The notes: generated by a model not told the origin, from the sequence alone. A DNA stretch of 64,000 bases from Aurantimonas coralicida_A (GCF_036016755.1 NZ_JAYXIH010000024.1:1-64000); one strand, 5' to 3'. Counted from the stretch's first letter, positions 53,805-62,501 are shown. Translations and numbers: made by a program.

Positions 53805-54602
53805 ATGACCGAGTTTGGCGGCACATCCCAGGCAACGGCGGGCCGAACGCCGGCGGGACGACGAAGCGCGCTTTCCGGCAAGATCGCCGGTCCGCTCATC
53901 GATGGAACGGCCGAGGTGACGACCCGCCGGACGCTGCAAAAGTCCGCCGCGGAGATCGAGGCGGCGCGCCGCGGTCTGACGATCGAGCCCGACGACGCCG
54001 AGCCATCGCCGGCGCGGGCGTTTTTCGGACAGCGCGGCACGCGGGCATTCCGCGGCGAGACCGGATTCTCCGGCCCGCGCGACTTAGCACCCGACCTCTT
54101 CTCCCAAGCCTTCGCGCCCTCCCATTTCGTCTCCCCAGCCCCGTCCGAAGCGGCGGAGCGATCGATCCTGGCCCGCGCCCGTGCCATGCGGCTGCGCAAC
54201 GCAGCCCTGGTCGTCGGCGGATTTCTGATCGGCCTTTTCGCCGTTCCCGCGCTGCTGTTGTCCACCCCGCGATCTCCGATCGCCGCGCCTTTGGCCGATT
54301 CGAGCCTTTCCGGCCTCCTGCTCCGTGACATCGAGGCGAATATCGCGCCGCGCGGCGACGGCGCCGTTCTTTCGGTTGCCGGGATCGTGGCCAACGAAAC
54401 GGCGACGGCGGCGCTGCTTCCGCCGCTCCGCATCGTGCTGACCGGGCCGGGGGGCGATCTTCTCACCAAGCCGCTCAGGGCCGGCGTCGAACGGCTGGCT
54501 CCCGGCCAGTCGGTGCGCTTCGTCTCGGCCCTGGCGGTTCCTGCCGGCATCGCGGGCGACGTCAGCGTCCGCTTCGACGACGCCGGAAAGCCGCGCCCAT
54601 GA
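53805..54602 (+). CDS. DUF3426-like membrane protein lacking the usual zinc ribbon
   Basis: A 265-residue protein with a long disordered N-terminus, one membrane helix at about 127-145 (LVVGGFLIGLFAVPALLL) and a C-terminal periplasmic DUF3426-like beta domain (LSVAGIVANETATAALLPPL, LAPGQSVRFVSALAVPAGIA). In Rhizobiales a protein between ftsE and hpt normally begins with an MJ0042-type zinc ribbon; no CxxC pairs are present here. GAGG lies upstream of the ATG. Its stop overlaps the hpt ATG. Function unknown. Confidence 0.72.
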   Translation: MTEFGGTSQATAGRTPAGRRSALSGKIAGPLIDGTAEVTTRRTLQKSAAEIEAARRGLTIEPDDAEPSPARAFFGQRGTRAFRGETGFSGPRDLAPDLFSQAFAPSHFVSPAPSEAAERSILARARAMRLRNAALVVGGFLIGLFAVPALLLSTPRSPIAAPLADSSLSGLLLRDIEANIAPRGDGAVLSVAGIVANETATAALLPPLRIVLTGPGGDLLTKPLRAGVERLAPGQSVRFVSALAVPAGIAGDVSVRFDDAGKPRP

Positions 54603-55135
54603 TCACCGTCCGGGGCAAGCAGATCGCGACCCTGTTCGACCAGGATCGGATCGCGGCGGAAGTCGCGCGCGTCGCAAACGACATCGCGGCGACGCCGTCG
54701 ACGGACCTTCTGGTGATTTCGGTGCTGAAGGGCTCGTTCGTGTTCGCCGCCGACCTGATCCGCGCGCTGCACCACGCCGGCCTGGCGCCGGAAGTCGAGT
54801 TCATCACGCTATCCAGCTATGGCGCGGGAACCGAAGGCGGCGAGGTGCGGGTACTGCGCGATATCGAAAGCGCCGTTGAGGGCCGCACCGTCCTTCTCAT
54901 CGACGACATCCTGGAATCGGGGCGGACGGTCAAATTCGCCCGCGACCTGATGCGCTCGCGCGGCGCCAAGGAGGTGAAGATCGCCGTCCTCCTCGACAAG
55001 CGAATGCGGCGCAAGGCCGACATCGAGGCCGATTATGTCGGCTTCGACTGCCCCGACCATTTCGTCGTCGGCTATGGCATGGATGTCGGGCACGCCTTTC
55101 GCGAGCTGCCATTCGTCGGCCGCGTCGTCGAATAA
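54599..55135 (+). CDS. hpt: Hypoxanthine phosphoribosyltransferase
   Basis: Hpt converts hypoxanthine (and often guanine) with PRPP to the nucleotide in purine salvage. The protein has 178 residues. The PRPP loop is VLLIDDILESGRTV, with LVISVLKGSFVFAADLIRAL near the start, the flexible loop in EFITLSSYGAGTE and the base-binding end YVGFDCPDHFVVGYGMDV. The ATG overlaps the upstream stop by four bases (ATGA). Confidence 0.95.
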   Translation: MITVRGKQIATLFDQDRIAAEVARVANDIAATPSTDLLVISVLKGSFVFAADLIRALHHAGLAPEVEFITLSSYGAGTEGGEVRVLRDIESAVEGRTVLLIDDILESGRTVKFARDLMRSRGAKEVKIAVLLDKRMRRKADIEADYVGFDCPDHFVVGYGMDVGHAFRELPFVGRVVE

Positions 55136-55251
55136 TCCACAGGCGCCGAAACCATTCGTCAGCGATTGGTATGTACTGGTCAGCTACACGTCAGTTTCGA
55201 CGTCTACTGGCATAAGGTGGTTTTGCGTATGGTCAAAGCAGGAGGCTTTGA

Positions 55252-55683
55252 GTGGCACGAATTCTGATCGCGGAAGACGATCCGAGTGTTCGCGTGCTGG
55301 TGTCGCGTGCCCTTGGGCTCGAGGGTCACGAGGTGACCGTCGCCGAGGATGGCGAGTTGGCGCTCGATATTCTGGTCGAATGCGACGGCGATTTCGATTT
55401 CGTCCTGTCCGACATCCGCATGCCGGCGATGACCGGAATCGAACTCGCGCACGAGATCGGCGCCTCCTGGCCCGACCTGCCGGTGCTCCTGATGACCGGC
55501 TACGCCGAGCAGAAGGAAGCCGCGGACGACCTGGCGGCGATCATCGAGGGCGTCGTCGAAAAGCCGTTCTCGATCGTCGAGATCCGCCGCGAAGTCGGGC
55601 GCATTCTCGCCGAGCGGGCGGCCGCGAAACAATCGGACGAGAACGAGGATACGGGCAACCTGTCGATCCGCCGCTGCGCCTGA
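55252..55683 (+). CDS. cpdR: Response regulator CpdR
   Basis: A 143-residue single-domain response regulator matching CpdR, which, when unphosphorylated, directs ClpXP to the pole so that CtrA and other targets are degraded in the alphaproteobacterial cell cycle. The receiver has acidic EDD at 8-10, the phosphorylated D54 in LSDIRMPAM, and LLMTGYAEQ and VVEKPFS as the Thr/Lys positions. The C-terminal tail is longer than usual. The start is GTG at 55252 with GGAGG six bases ahead. Confidence 0.88.
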   Translation: MARILIAEDDPSVRVLVSRALGLEGHEVTVAEDGELALDILVECDGDFDFVLSDIRMPAMTGIELAHEIGASWPDLPVLLMTGYAEQKEAADDLAAIIEGVVEKPFSIVEIRREVGRILAERAAAKQSDENEDTGNLSIRRCA

Positions 55684-55707
55684 CCACAGATCCCGCGCCG
55701 ACAGGTC

Positions 55708-56166
55708 TCAACCCGGAAACGTCAGCGCGAGAAGGTCGCCGCGCGGAGCCGCATCGTCCCGACCACCGAGCAGGCGATCGACATCGTCATGAGTGGCCCG
55801 CCAGATCGGCACCGCCTCGACGAGCAGGTCGCGGCCAGCCTCGGTCAGCGAGAGGCGGCGGCTGCGCTTGTCCTTCGTGTCGGGCAATATCGTCAAAAGC
55901 CCCCGCCGCTCGAGCGGTTTCAGATTCGCCGTCAGCGTCGTGCGGTCCATCGCCAGCAATGCCGCCACGTCACCGAGGCGCGGCGGCTCGGGCCGGTTGA
56001 GCGAGATCAGCAGCGAATATTGACCATTGGTCAGACCCACGGGTTTCAGCGCCTCGTCGAAGCGGCGTCCGATCGCCCGCGCCGCGCGCTGCAGATGCAG
56101 ACACAGGCAGCGGTCGCGGACTTCGTGGGTCGTGGCCAGGGGGAGATCGTCGCGCATAACAATCAT
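55708..56166 (-). CDS. MarR family transcriptional regulator
   Basis: A 152-residue MarR-type winged-helix repressor. The DNA-binding region is LTNGQYSLLISLNRPEPPRL, then GDVAALLAMDRTTLTANLKP as recognition helix and LERRGLLTILPDTKDKRSRR as wing. Ligand unknown. Divergent from the VOC gene cluster with a 70-bp shared region holding a palindrome, so it probably controls that cluster and itself. An ATG three codons later is a possible start. Confidence 0.9.
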   Translation of the reverse strand: MIVMRDDLPLATTHEVRDRCLCLHLQRAARAIGRRFDEALKPVGLTNGQYSLLISLNRPEPPRLGDVAALLAMDRTTLTANLKPLERRGLLTILPDTKDKRSRRLSLTEAGRDLLVEAVPIWRATHDDVDRLLGGRDDAAPRGDLLALTFPG

Positions 56167-56171
56167 ATTAT

Positions 56172-56202
56172 GTTGACATCAACGTTTTTGTCCACTTATT
56201 AT
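56172..56202 (+). promoter_or_regulatory. Promoter with MarR-type palindrome between marR and VOC genes
   Basis: GTTGA-CA-TCAAC at 56172-56183 is a perfect short palindrome that overlaps a consensus -35 TTGACA (56173-56178); TATTAT follows at 56197-56202 (18-bp spacer), reading toward the VOC genes. A repressor bound there would block this promoter. Confidence 0.55.
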
Positions 56203-56236
56203 TCCGGACCACCACAAGAGGGAGCCCGGTTCGTCT

Positions 56237-56641
56237 ATGAACGTCTATATCAATTTGCCCGTTGCCGACCTTGTCCGATCGCGTCGCTTTTTCAGCGTGC
56301 TCGGTTTCGAGTTCAACGATCAGTTCAGCGACGCCACCGCGCTCGCCATGCGGATCAGCGATACCTGCTTCGCCATGCTGCTGACGCACGAGAAGTTCGC
56401 CAGCTTCACGCCCAGGCGGATCGCCGATGCCCGCGAGACCAGCGAAGTCCTGACCGCGCTGCAGTTGGAAAGCCGCGAGGCGGTCGACCGGCTGACGGAC
56501 ATGGCGCTCGCGAGCGGCGGCGGCGTGGTGCGCGATGCCGAGGACCACGGCTTCATGTACGGCCGCGCATTCGCCGACCCCGACGGCCATATCTGGGAGC
56601 TGTTCTGGATGAATGCAGAGGCCATGGGAGGCGACAAATGA
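56237..56641 (+). CDS. VOC family protein (glyoxalase/bleomycin resistance fold)
   Basis: A 134-residue VOC-superfamily protein: two beta-alpha-beta-beta-beta modules (VYINLPVADLVRSRRFFSVL and the later GFMYGRAFADPDGHIWELFW). The final E in WELFW is the usual metal ligand. Substrate unknown. First of a cluster of three VOC genes and a DUF1428 gene; its stop overlaps the next ATG (ATGA). Confidence 0.87.
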   Translation: MNVYINLPVADLVRSRRFFSVLGFEFNDQFSDATALAMRISDTCFAMLLTHEKFASFTPRRIADARETSEVLTALQLESREAVDRLTDMALASGGGVVRDAEDHGFMYGRAFADPDGHIWELFWMNAEAMGGDK

Positions 56642-57108
56642 GCGACAAGCCGCAGGTGCGCACCTGCCTGTTGTTCGACGGCCGGGGCGAAGACGCGGCG
56701 AAGTTCTATGTCTCGCTGCTGCCCGACAGCCGGATCGAGGACATCGTGCGCCCCGGCCCGGACGGCCCGGCGCTGGTGGTGGAATTCACCCTCGCCGGTG
56801 CACCTTACATGACGCGGAATGCCGGGCCGCAATTCGCGCATACGCCGGCCGCGTCGATCTCCGTTCTCACCGCAGACCAGGCTGAAACGGATCGGCTCTG
56901 GGATGCGCTGCTTGAGGGCGGCGGCAGCGCGGGGCACTGCGCCTGGCTCACCGACAAATTCGGCGTTTCCTGGCAGATCGTCCCGGACGCCGTTCCGCGG
57001 CTGCTGGGCGCGGACGACAAGGCTGCCGCCATGCGGGCGCGTGATGCCATGATGACGATGGGCAAGATCGATATCGCCGCGCTGGAAGCGGCATTTGAAA
57101 ACGCGTGA
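56638..57108 (+). CDS. PhnB-like VOC family protein
   Basis: A 156-residue PhnB-type VOC protein, often misannotated as 3-demethylubiquinone methyltransferase. Pattern: RTCLLFDGRGEDAAKFYVSL, VVEFTLAGAPYMTRNAGPQF, and LTDKFGVSWQIVP with RLLGADDKAAAMRARDAMMT. No SAM site is present. Overlaps the upstream VOC gene by four bases and is followed after 13 bases by the frameshifted VOC gene. Confidence 0.87.
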   Translation: MSDKPQVRTCLLFDGRGEDAAKFYVSLLPDSRIEDIVRPGPDGPALVVEFTLAGAPYMTRNAGPQFAHTPAASISVLTADQAETDRLWDALLEGGGSAGHCAWLTDKFGVSWQIVPDAVPRLLGADDKAAAMRARDAMMTMGKIDIAALEAAFENA

Positions 57109-57121
57109 AGGAGGAAGAAAG

Positions 57122-57602
57122 ATGAGCAGCAACCCGAAATCCGCCGCCGAACTCGCCGCCAATTTCGGCATGCATTCGGTCAGCCCACATCTCGTATGCC
57201 GGGGTGCGGCCGATGCCATCGCCTTCTACGAGCAGGCGTTCGGCGCAACGAAGATGATGGTCCTGCCCGGACCGGACGGCAAGATCATGCATGGCTGCGT
57301 CTCGATCAACGGTTCGTCGGTCATGCTCGTCGATGAAAACCCCGAATACGGGCTGAAATCGCCCACGCTGCTCGGGGGGAGCCCGGTGACCATGCACCTG
57401 ATCGTCGACGACGTGGACGCCGACCGCCAAGGCCCTCGCCGCGGGTGCCACCGTGGTGATGCCGATCGCGGACATGTTCTGGGGTGACCGCTACGGCGTC
57501 GTCGAGGACCCGTTCGGGCATCGCTGGTCCATCGCCACCCCCACGCGCGAACCGATGACCGAAGCAGAGCTGCGGGACGCCGCCAAAAGCGCCTTCGCCT
57601 GA
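57122..57602 (+). pseudogene. Frameshifted PhnB/YdeI-type VOC gene
   Basis: The first frame reads a normal VOC protein (FGMHSVSPHLVCRGAADAIA to HLIVDDVDA) and then shifts at about 57420-57428, ending at 57485-57487. The missing half continues in another frame as KALAAGATVVMPIADMFWGD and YGVVEDPFGHRWSIATPTRE, stopping at 57600-57602. Removing one base in GCCGACCGCC would restore a protein of about 159 residues with the usual VOC end. Either a real mutation or a sequencing error. Confidence 0.8.
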
Positions 57603-57627
57603 ACCACACCAAACCGGGAGAAAACCA

Positions 57628-57975
57628 ATGGCCTATATCGACGGAATGATCGCCGCGGTCCCGACCGCCAACAAGGACGCCTTTCGCGAGCACGCCGTGA
57701 AGGCGGGGGCGATCTTCAAGGAGCACGGGGCGCTGTCGCTGACCGATTGCTGGGGCGACGACGTGCCGGAGGGCAAGCTGAACTCCATGCACACCGTCGT
57801 GATGCGCAAGCCGGATGAAACGGTGGTGTTTTCCTGGATCGTCTGGCCATCGAAGGCCGTGCGCGACGCGGGGATGCAAAAGGTGATGGAGGATCCGCGC
57901 ATGCAGGCGGGGACCATGCCCTTCGACGGCAAGCGCATGATCTTTGGCGGGTTCGAGGTGATCGTCGAGGGATAG
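57628..57975 (+). CDS. DUF1428 family protein
   Basis: A 115-residue DUF1428 protein with a dimeric alpha/beta-barrel-like fold: YIDGMIAAVPTANKDAFREH, ALSLTDCWGDDVPEGKLNSM, VVFSWIVWPSKAVRDAGMQK and MPFDGKRMIFGGFE. No catalytic role is known. Such genes often travel with VOC genes, as here. GGGAG lies ahead of the ATG. Confidence 0.9.
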   Translation: MAYIDGMIAAVPTANKDAFREHAVKAGAIFKEHGALSLTDCWGDDVPEGKLNSMHTVVMRKPDETVVFSWIVWPSKAVRDAGMQKVMEDPRMQAGTMPFDGKRMIFGGFEVIVEG

Positions 57976-57998
57976 CGGCCACTCCTGAAGCCGTTCTC

Positions 57999-60614
57999 CT
58001 ACGGCGTCTTCAGCAGCCGCTCCAGATAGTCTCGTTCGAGCTGCGGTGACAGGGCGTCGCCGAGGCGGTTGCGGATGGCGTCGAGAATGCGCCGGGCGCG
58101 CTGGGTGTCGATCTCGTCCGGCACGCCGACATCCTGGCCGAAGTCCGGTCCCTCGGTCTGGCGCTGCCGGCCGAGCGGATCGCGGCCGGAGCGCTGCTGC
58201 TGGCCGCCAAAGCCCTGCCCCATCTGCCCTTGCGCGCCCTGGCTGCCCTGCCCCTGCATGGCTTCCTGCATCTGCCGCATCATGTCCTGCCCGCCACGGC
58301 GCAGCGCCTCCATGGCGCGGCCCTGCTCCCCGACGGCCTCGCCGTCGTTGCCCTGGCCCAGCGCGCCTTCGGCCTTGCCCATCGCCTCGCCGGCCTCGCC
58401 GAAGCCGTCGGACGGCTCCATGCCCATGCCTTCCAACTGCTTCTGAAGGGCCTCCAACTCCTGCTGGAGCTGGCCCTGCTGCTCCTGCAACTGCTTCATC
58501 ATCTCCTGGAGCTGTTCGGCGGTCATCGGCTCGCCTTGCTGGCCGTCCTGCGGCTGGCCCTGTTGAGACTCACCGGGCCGGCCTTGCTGGCGGTCCTGTT
58601 GCTGGCGCTCGAACTGCCGGCGGCCGAGATCGAAGGTCTGGTCCTTCAGCTGCTGCTGGCGCTGCAGCATCTCGCCGAGCTTGTTCATCTGCTGCTGCAT
58701 GGCGCTTTGTTGGCCCTGCTGCTGCTGGCCGGGCCGCATCGCCTGGAGATTATCCATCATCTGCTGGAGTTCGGACAGAAGCTGCTGGGCGGCGTCCTTG
58801 GAGCCGGATTTCGCCAGATCCTCGATCCGGTCCATCATCCGCTCCAGATCCTGCGGACGCAGCTCCTGCATGTCGCCCATCTGCAGCTGGTCCTGGCTCA
58901 TCGGCGGCTGGTTGCGCATCGCTTCCGCCAAGGCCTGCATATATTCGCGCATCGCCTCGCGCAGTTCCTGCATCAGCCGGTCGATCTCGGCGTCGGACGC
59001 GCCTTCCTCCAGCGCCTCGGCGAGCTGTTCGCGCGCGTCGCGCAGCCGCCGCTCGGCCAGCGACAGATTGCCGTCCTCGATACCGAGGGCGATCTCCCAC
59101 AGGAAGTCGACCGACGACAGCAATGCCTCGTCGCTGTAGGCGGTGGCGATGCGGGTGCGCGCGGCACGGAGCGCCAGATAGTCGGCCGGGTTCTCGATGA
59201 ACTCCTCGCCGCGCAGGGTGACCGCGTCGAGCATCTCGACCACGCGCGGCACCGCGTTCGCATCGAGCGCCAGTATCCGCCGCTGCTCGACGACGGCGCG
59301 AGCGAGCGGATTGGTGAACCGCCGCTCGGGCAATGTCAGCGGCATCGTTTCGGAACGACCGGACTGGCCGGCGTCATCGGTGGCAACCAGCGTCATCGCC
59401 ACCTTTGCCCCGGCATAAGGACTTTCGGTCAGATCGGCGCTGGTGCGCCCCTCGGCCGCGCCCTTGGTGCGACGGGGCAGAGCAAGGTTGATCTCGGGCG
59501 CGGCGACCAGCGGCCGGGCATTGGCAGCGACGACATCGTCGGCGACGACGATCTCCGCGCGGCCTTTGCGCACGCCGTAATCGTCGGTGACCGTATAGGC
59601 GAGCTGCAGCGCGCCGTTACGGGCTTCGCTCGGCTCCTCCTTGAAGGCGATCTTAGGATCGGCGTCGGGCGTCACCGCGAAAGTCCAGCGACCGAGCGTC
59701 GAAAAGGCAGTGGCAAGCGCCGCCTCGCCGCTTTCTTCCAGGGCAAAGGCGTATTCGCGCGGACCGGCCGCGACCTTCGCCAGCTTCGGCGCCTCGCCAT
59801 CCCCCGCCGTCTCGGCCTCTTCGTCGGCGCCGACCGGTGCGACGGTGATCGGCTCCGCGCCTTCAGCCGTCGCAGTGAAGACGAGGTCGGCGGCCGCACC
59901 GTCGGACAGACGGACGGACAGGACGCTGCCCTCGGGAACCCCGATCGGCCCGTCACCCGCGCCGCCGGCGTCGGTCAAGAAGATCGGCGCCCGGCCGGTA
60001 TAGCTCGGCGGCGTCACCCAGGCGTCGACACGGGCGACGGTCACCGCTTCGGCGTCCGCCGGGGCGAACGCGTCGAGAACCCGGCCGCCGCCGGGGCCGA
60101 AAGAAAACGCGAAGGCGGTGACCAGGAGCAGCGCGACAAGTGCCCGCAGGCCAAAGGGGTCCAGCCGTTCGGTCCGGGTGTTGGGGGAGCCGCCGCTGAG
60201 ATTGCGCAGCCGCTCGGCCATGCGCCGCTGGTGCTCGTGCCACAGGGCTTTAGCGAAGGGATCGTCCGAGACGGCGTGGTCGCCCTGCACCCGCAGCGGC
60301 TGGTGGGCCAATCGGCTGACGCTTTCGATCCGGGCGTCGACGTCGCCGGCCGTCGGCAGCCGCAGCCCACGGTTGAACCAGAGCGCGGCCACGGCAAGGC
60401 CGGACAGAACCGCCAGAACGGCGCCGCGGCCATAGAACGGCATCGCTGCGAACAGGCCAAACCAGGAAAGAATCAGGAAGACGCCGGCGAGACTGGCGAA
60501 GGCCAGGACGAGCGGCCACGCCCGCTCGACGAGGAGCGCCGTGGCGGCGAATTTTCGCGTCAACGCGATCCGTCCGGCCTTGGTCCAGTCGTTGTGCCGG
60601 TCGGTCTCGGCCAT
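57999..60614 (-). CDS. TIGR02302 (DUF4175) family membrane protein
   Basis: An 871-residue protein of the TIGR02302 family, specific to alphaproteobacteria, function unknown. Two N-terminal helices (about 30-52 and 59-76) and a third near 165-182 anchor it. A large periplasmic part follows (about 190-480, beta-rich), then a long helical, Gln/Glu/Met-rich region (about 520-790) with coiled-coil runs of Q, and a conserved end with RRILDAIRNRLGDALSPQLE. It is next to lysA as in other Rhizobiales. Cell-envelope role is inferred only. Confidence 0.9.
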   Translation of the reverse strand: MAETDRHNDWTKAGRIALTRKFAATALLVERAWPLVLAFASLAGVFLILSWFGLFAAMPFYGRGAVLAVLSGLAVAALWFNRGLRLPTAGDVDARIESVSRLAHQPLRVQGDHAVSDDPFAKALWHEHQRRMAERLRNLSGGSPNTRTERLDPFGLRALVALLLVTAFAFSFGPGGGRVLDAFAPADAEAVTVARVDAWVTPPSYTGRAPIFLTDAGGAGDGPIGVPEGSVLSVRLSDGAAADLVFTATAEGAEPITVAPVGADEEAETAGDGEAPKLAKVAAGPREYAFALEESGEAALATAFSTLGRWTFAVTPDADPKIAFKEEPSEARNGALQLAYTVTDDYGVRKGRAEIVVADDVVAANARPLVAAPEINLALPRRTKGAAEGRTSADLTESPYAGAKVAMTLVATDDAGQSGRSETMPLTLPERRFTNPLARAVVEQRRILALDANAVPRVVEMLDAVTLRGEEFIENPADYLALRAARTRIATAYSDEALLSSVDFLWEIALGIEDGNLSLAERRLRDAREQLAEALEEGASDAEIDRLMQELREAMREYMQALAEAMRNQPPMSQDQLQMGDMQELRPQDLERMMDRIEDLAKSGSKDAAQQLLSELQQMMDNLQAMRPGQQQQGQQSAMQQQMNKLGEMLQRQQQLKDQTFDLGRRQFERQQQDRQQGRPGESQQGQPQDGQQGEPMTAEQLQEMMKQLQEQQGQLQQELEALQKQLEGMGMEPSDGFGEAGEAMGKAEGALGQGNDGEAVGEQGRAMEALRRGGQDMMRQMQEAMQGQGSQGAQGQMGQGFGGQQQRSGRDPLGRQRQTEGPDFGQDVGVPDEIDTQRARRILDAIRNRLGDALSPQLERDYLERLLKTP

Positions 60615-60711
60615 GGGCCCGCTCTCGTTCTTTTTACGTGCGGAGAACCTTACCGGATTTTACGGCGAAGGCGAGGCGAGTGACGCAGGTGTGAAGGCGT
60701 GCCAACCGCGA

Positions 60712-61986
60712 TCAAACGTCGCCCTCTAGCCACGGCGGCAGTCGGTCGAGGCCGATCAACTCCTCGATGGTCTGGCGCGGGCGGACGACATGAAAGGCGT
60801 CGTCCCGGACCATGACTTCCGCGATCAGGGGGCGGGAATTGTAGGTGCCCGACTGCACCGCGCCATAGGCCCCGGCGGAGGAGACATAGACGAGATCGCC
60901 CGCTTCGACGCTGGGCAGGTCGCGGTCCTTGGCGAGGAAATCGCCGCTCTCGCAGACCGGTCCGACGACGTCGGCGACGATCCGTCGCGCGTCCGGATCA
61001 TCAACCACCGGATGGATGTCGTGCCAGGCGTCATACAGCGTCGGGCGAATCAAATCGTTCATCGCCGCGTCGACGATGACGAAAGTCTTGCCCTCCGCCT
61101 TCTTCACATAGAGGACCTTGGTCACCAGAATGCCGGCATTGGCGGCGATCAGCCGGCCGGGCTCGAACACCACCTGGCAGTCGAGGTCGCGCACATGCCG
61201 CTTGACGATCTCGGCATAGGCCGGCGGCTCCGGCGGCGGCGCGTTGTCGCGGCGATAGGGCACGCCGAGCCCGCCGCCAAGGTCGATGTGATCGATCGTG
61301 TGACCTTTCACGCGCAGCTTGCGCACCAAATCGGCGAGACGGTCGAACGCCTCGTCGAAGGGCTCCAACTCGACGATCTGGCTACCGATATGCATGTCGA
61401 TGCCGGAGACGTGAATGCCGGGCAGCGAACGGGCACGATCGTAGACCGCCTCGGCGCGCTCGAAGGCGATGCCGAACTTGTCGGACTTCTTGCCCGTGGA
61501 GATCTTGGCGTGGGTGCGCGCGTCGACATCCGGATTGATGCGGAAGGACACATTGGCGCGGATACCGGCCTGTGCCGCGCGGGCCGAGATCGCGTCCAAC
61601 TCGGGCTCGGATTCCACGTTGAAGCAGAAGATCCGCGAGGCGAGAGCCAGATCGATCTCCTCGATGGTCTTGCCGACCCCGGAGAACATGATCTTCTCTG
61701 GCGGAATCCCGGCCTTGAGCGCGCGCAGCAATTCGCCGCCCGACACCACGTCGGCCCCCGCCCCGAGCCGGGCCAGCGTCGCCAGCACCGCCTGGTTGGA
61801 GTTCGCCTTCATGGCGTAGCAGACCAGCGCGTCGATATCGGCGAAGGCGCGGGCGAAGACCTCGTAGTGCCGGGTCAGTGTCGCGGTCGAATAGCAATAG
61901 AACGGCGTGCCGATGTCGCGCGCGATCGCCGCCACACTGACGCCCTCGGCGTGGAGGGCGCCGTCCCGGATTTCGAAATGATTCAT
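60712..61986 (-). CDS. lysA: Diaminopimelate decarboxylase
   Basis: LysA decarboxylates meso-diaminopimelate to lysine, the last step of the pathway. The protein has 424 residues with an alanine-racemase-like barrel. The PLP lysine is K60 in CYAMKANSNQAVL; HVSGIDMHIGSQI, DLGGGLGVPY and EPGRLIAANAG bind cofactor and substrate; CESGDFLAKDR holds the catalytic Cys of the neighbouring subunit. Full length. Confidence 0.97.
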   Translation of the reverse strand: MNHFEIRDGALHAEGVSVAAIARDIGTPFYCYSTATLTRHYEVFARAFADIDALVCYAMKANSNQAVLATLARLGAGADVVSGGELLRALKAGIPPEKIMFSGVGKTIEEIDLALASRIFCFNVESEPELDAISARAAQAGIRANVSFRINPDVDARTHAKISTGKKSDKFGIAFERAEAVYDRARSLPGIHVSGIDMHIGSQIVELEPFDEAFDRLADLVRKLRVKGHTIDHIDLGGGLGVPYRRDNAPPPEPPAYAEIVKRHVRDLDCQVVFEPGRLIAANAGILVTKVLYVKKAEGKTFVIVDAAMNDLIRPTLYDAWHDIHPVVDDPDARRIVADVVGPVCESGDFLAKDRDLPSVEAGDLVYVSSAGAYGAVQSGTYNSRPLIAEVMVRDDAFHVVRPRQTIEELIGLDRLPPWLEGDV

Positions 61987-62034
61987 GGCAAGGCTTGCGG
62001 TGGTCGAAGCGGAATAACCGGCTCGGTTTCGGAC

Positions 62035-62111
62035 CTAGTGGTCCGATTTCGACATTTGCATCCCGCTTGGAGCACCCTGGCAAGCAAATGTCGAAATCAA
62101 AGGGCCACTAG
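62035..62111. repeat. Long palindrome 1 (CTAGTGG ends)
   Basis: Ends CTAGTGG (62035-62041) and CCACTAG (62105-62111); inner perfect 15-bp arms GATTTCGACATTTGC (62045-62059) and GCAAATGTCGAAATC (62084-62098). It can fold into a long hairpin between lysA and the lipoprotein gene. A related palindrome follows at once. Confidence 0.88.
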
Positions 62112-62127
62112 CAACTTTATGACTCTC

Positions 62128-62202
62128 GTGGATTTTTCAAATTTGACATTTGATTTGGAGTCCGCCGCACGTGGGTTTCAAATGTCAAATTTAATCCACT
62201 AG
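62128..62202. repeat. Long palindrome 2, abutting the lipoprotein stop codon
   Basis: Ends GTGGATT (62128-62134) and AATCCAC (62193-62199); inner perfect 15-bp arms AAATTTGACATTTGA (62139-62153) and TCAAATGTCAAATTT (62178-62192). The inner arm shares TTTxGACATTTG with palindrome 1. The outer CACTAG supplies the TAG stop codon of the lipoprotein gene on the minus strand. Confidence 0.88.
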
Positions 62203-62501
62203 TTCAGCAGCGGATCGAGGAAGAACCGTTTGCCGGAGGCGTCTTTGTTCCGGGTGACCTCGGCGGCGCTGACCATATTGTCGTTCTGGACATCCGAGAT
62301 CCGTGCGGCACGAACGGCTGTGCCGGTCTCGCCGCTGCCGAGGATGTTGGTAGTCCCGCCTTGGGTCTGTTCCGCCACCACGGCGGGCACCTCGTTGGTG
62401 TCCGGCGCCACCGGCAGGTTCTTCACGCCGCAGCCGCCAAAAACCGACAGCGCAGCCAGAATCAGCACCGGCTTGGCCGCAAGGCTCGATCGCTCCGTCA
62501 T
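62199..62501 (-). CDS. Small lipoprotein (LptM-like)
   Basis: A 100-residue lipoprotein with lipobox SVFGGC (Cys at about 24), followed by GVKNLPVAPD. A CG-x-K-x2-L-x2-P motif directly after the lipid site is the hallmark of LptM/YifL-like lipoproteins that help LptD mature in the outer membrane; the rest is longer than in E. coli. Order lysA-lipoprotein-argH is conserved. The start at 62501 has GAGGGG eight bases ahead. The stop codon lies in the adjoining palindromic repeat. Confidence 0.78.
   Translation of the reverse strand: MTERSSLAAKPVLILAALSVFGGCGVKNLPVAPDTNEVPAVVAEQTQGGTTNILGSGETGTAVRAARISDVQNDNMVSAAEVTRNKDASGKRFFLDPLLN

Noticed and set aside
58230..60683. 817-codon plus-strand open frame opposite TIGR02302
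   Set aside because: Leu/Arg-rich shadow made by the Gln/Glu-rich region of the minus-strand gene; no motif or SD.
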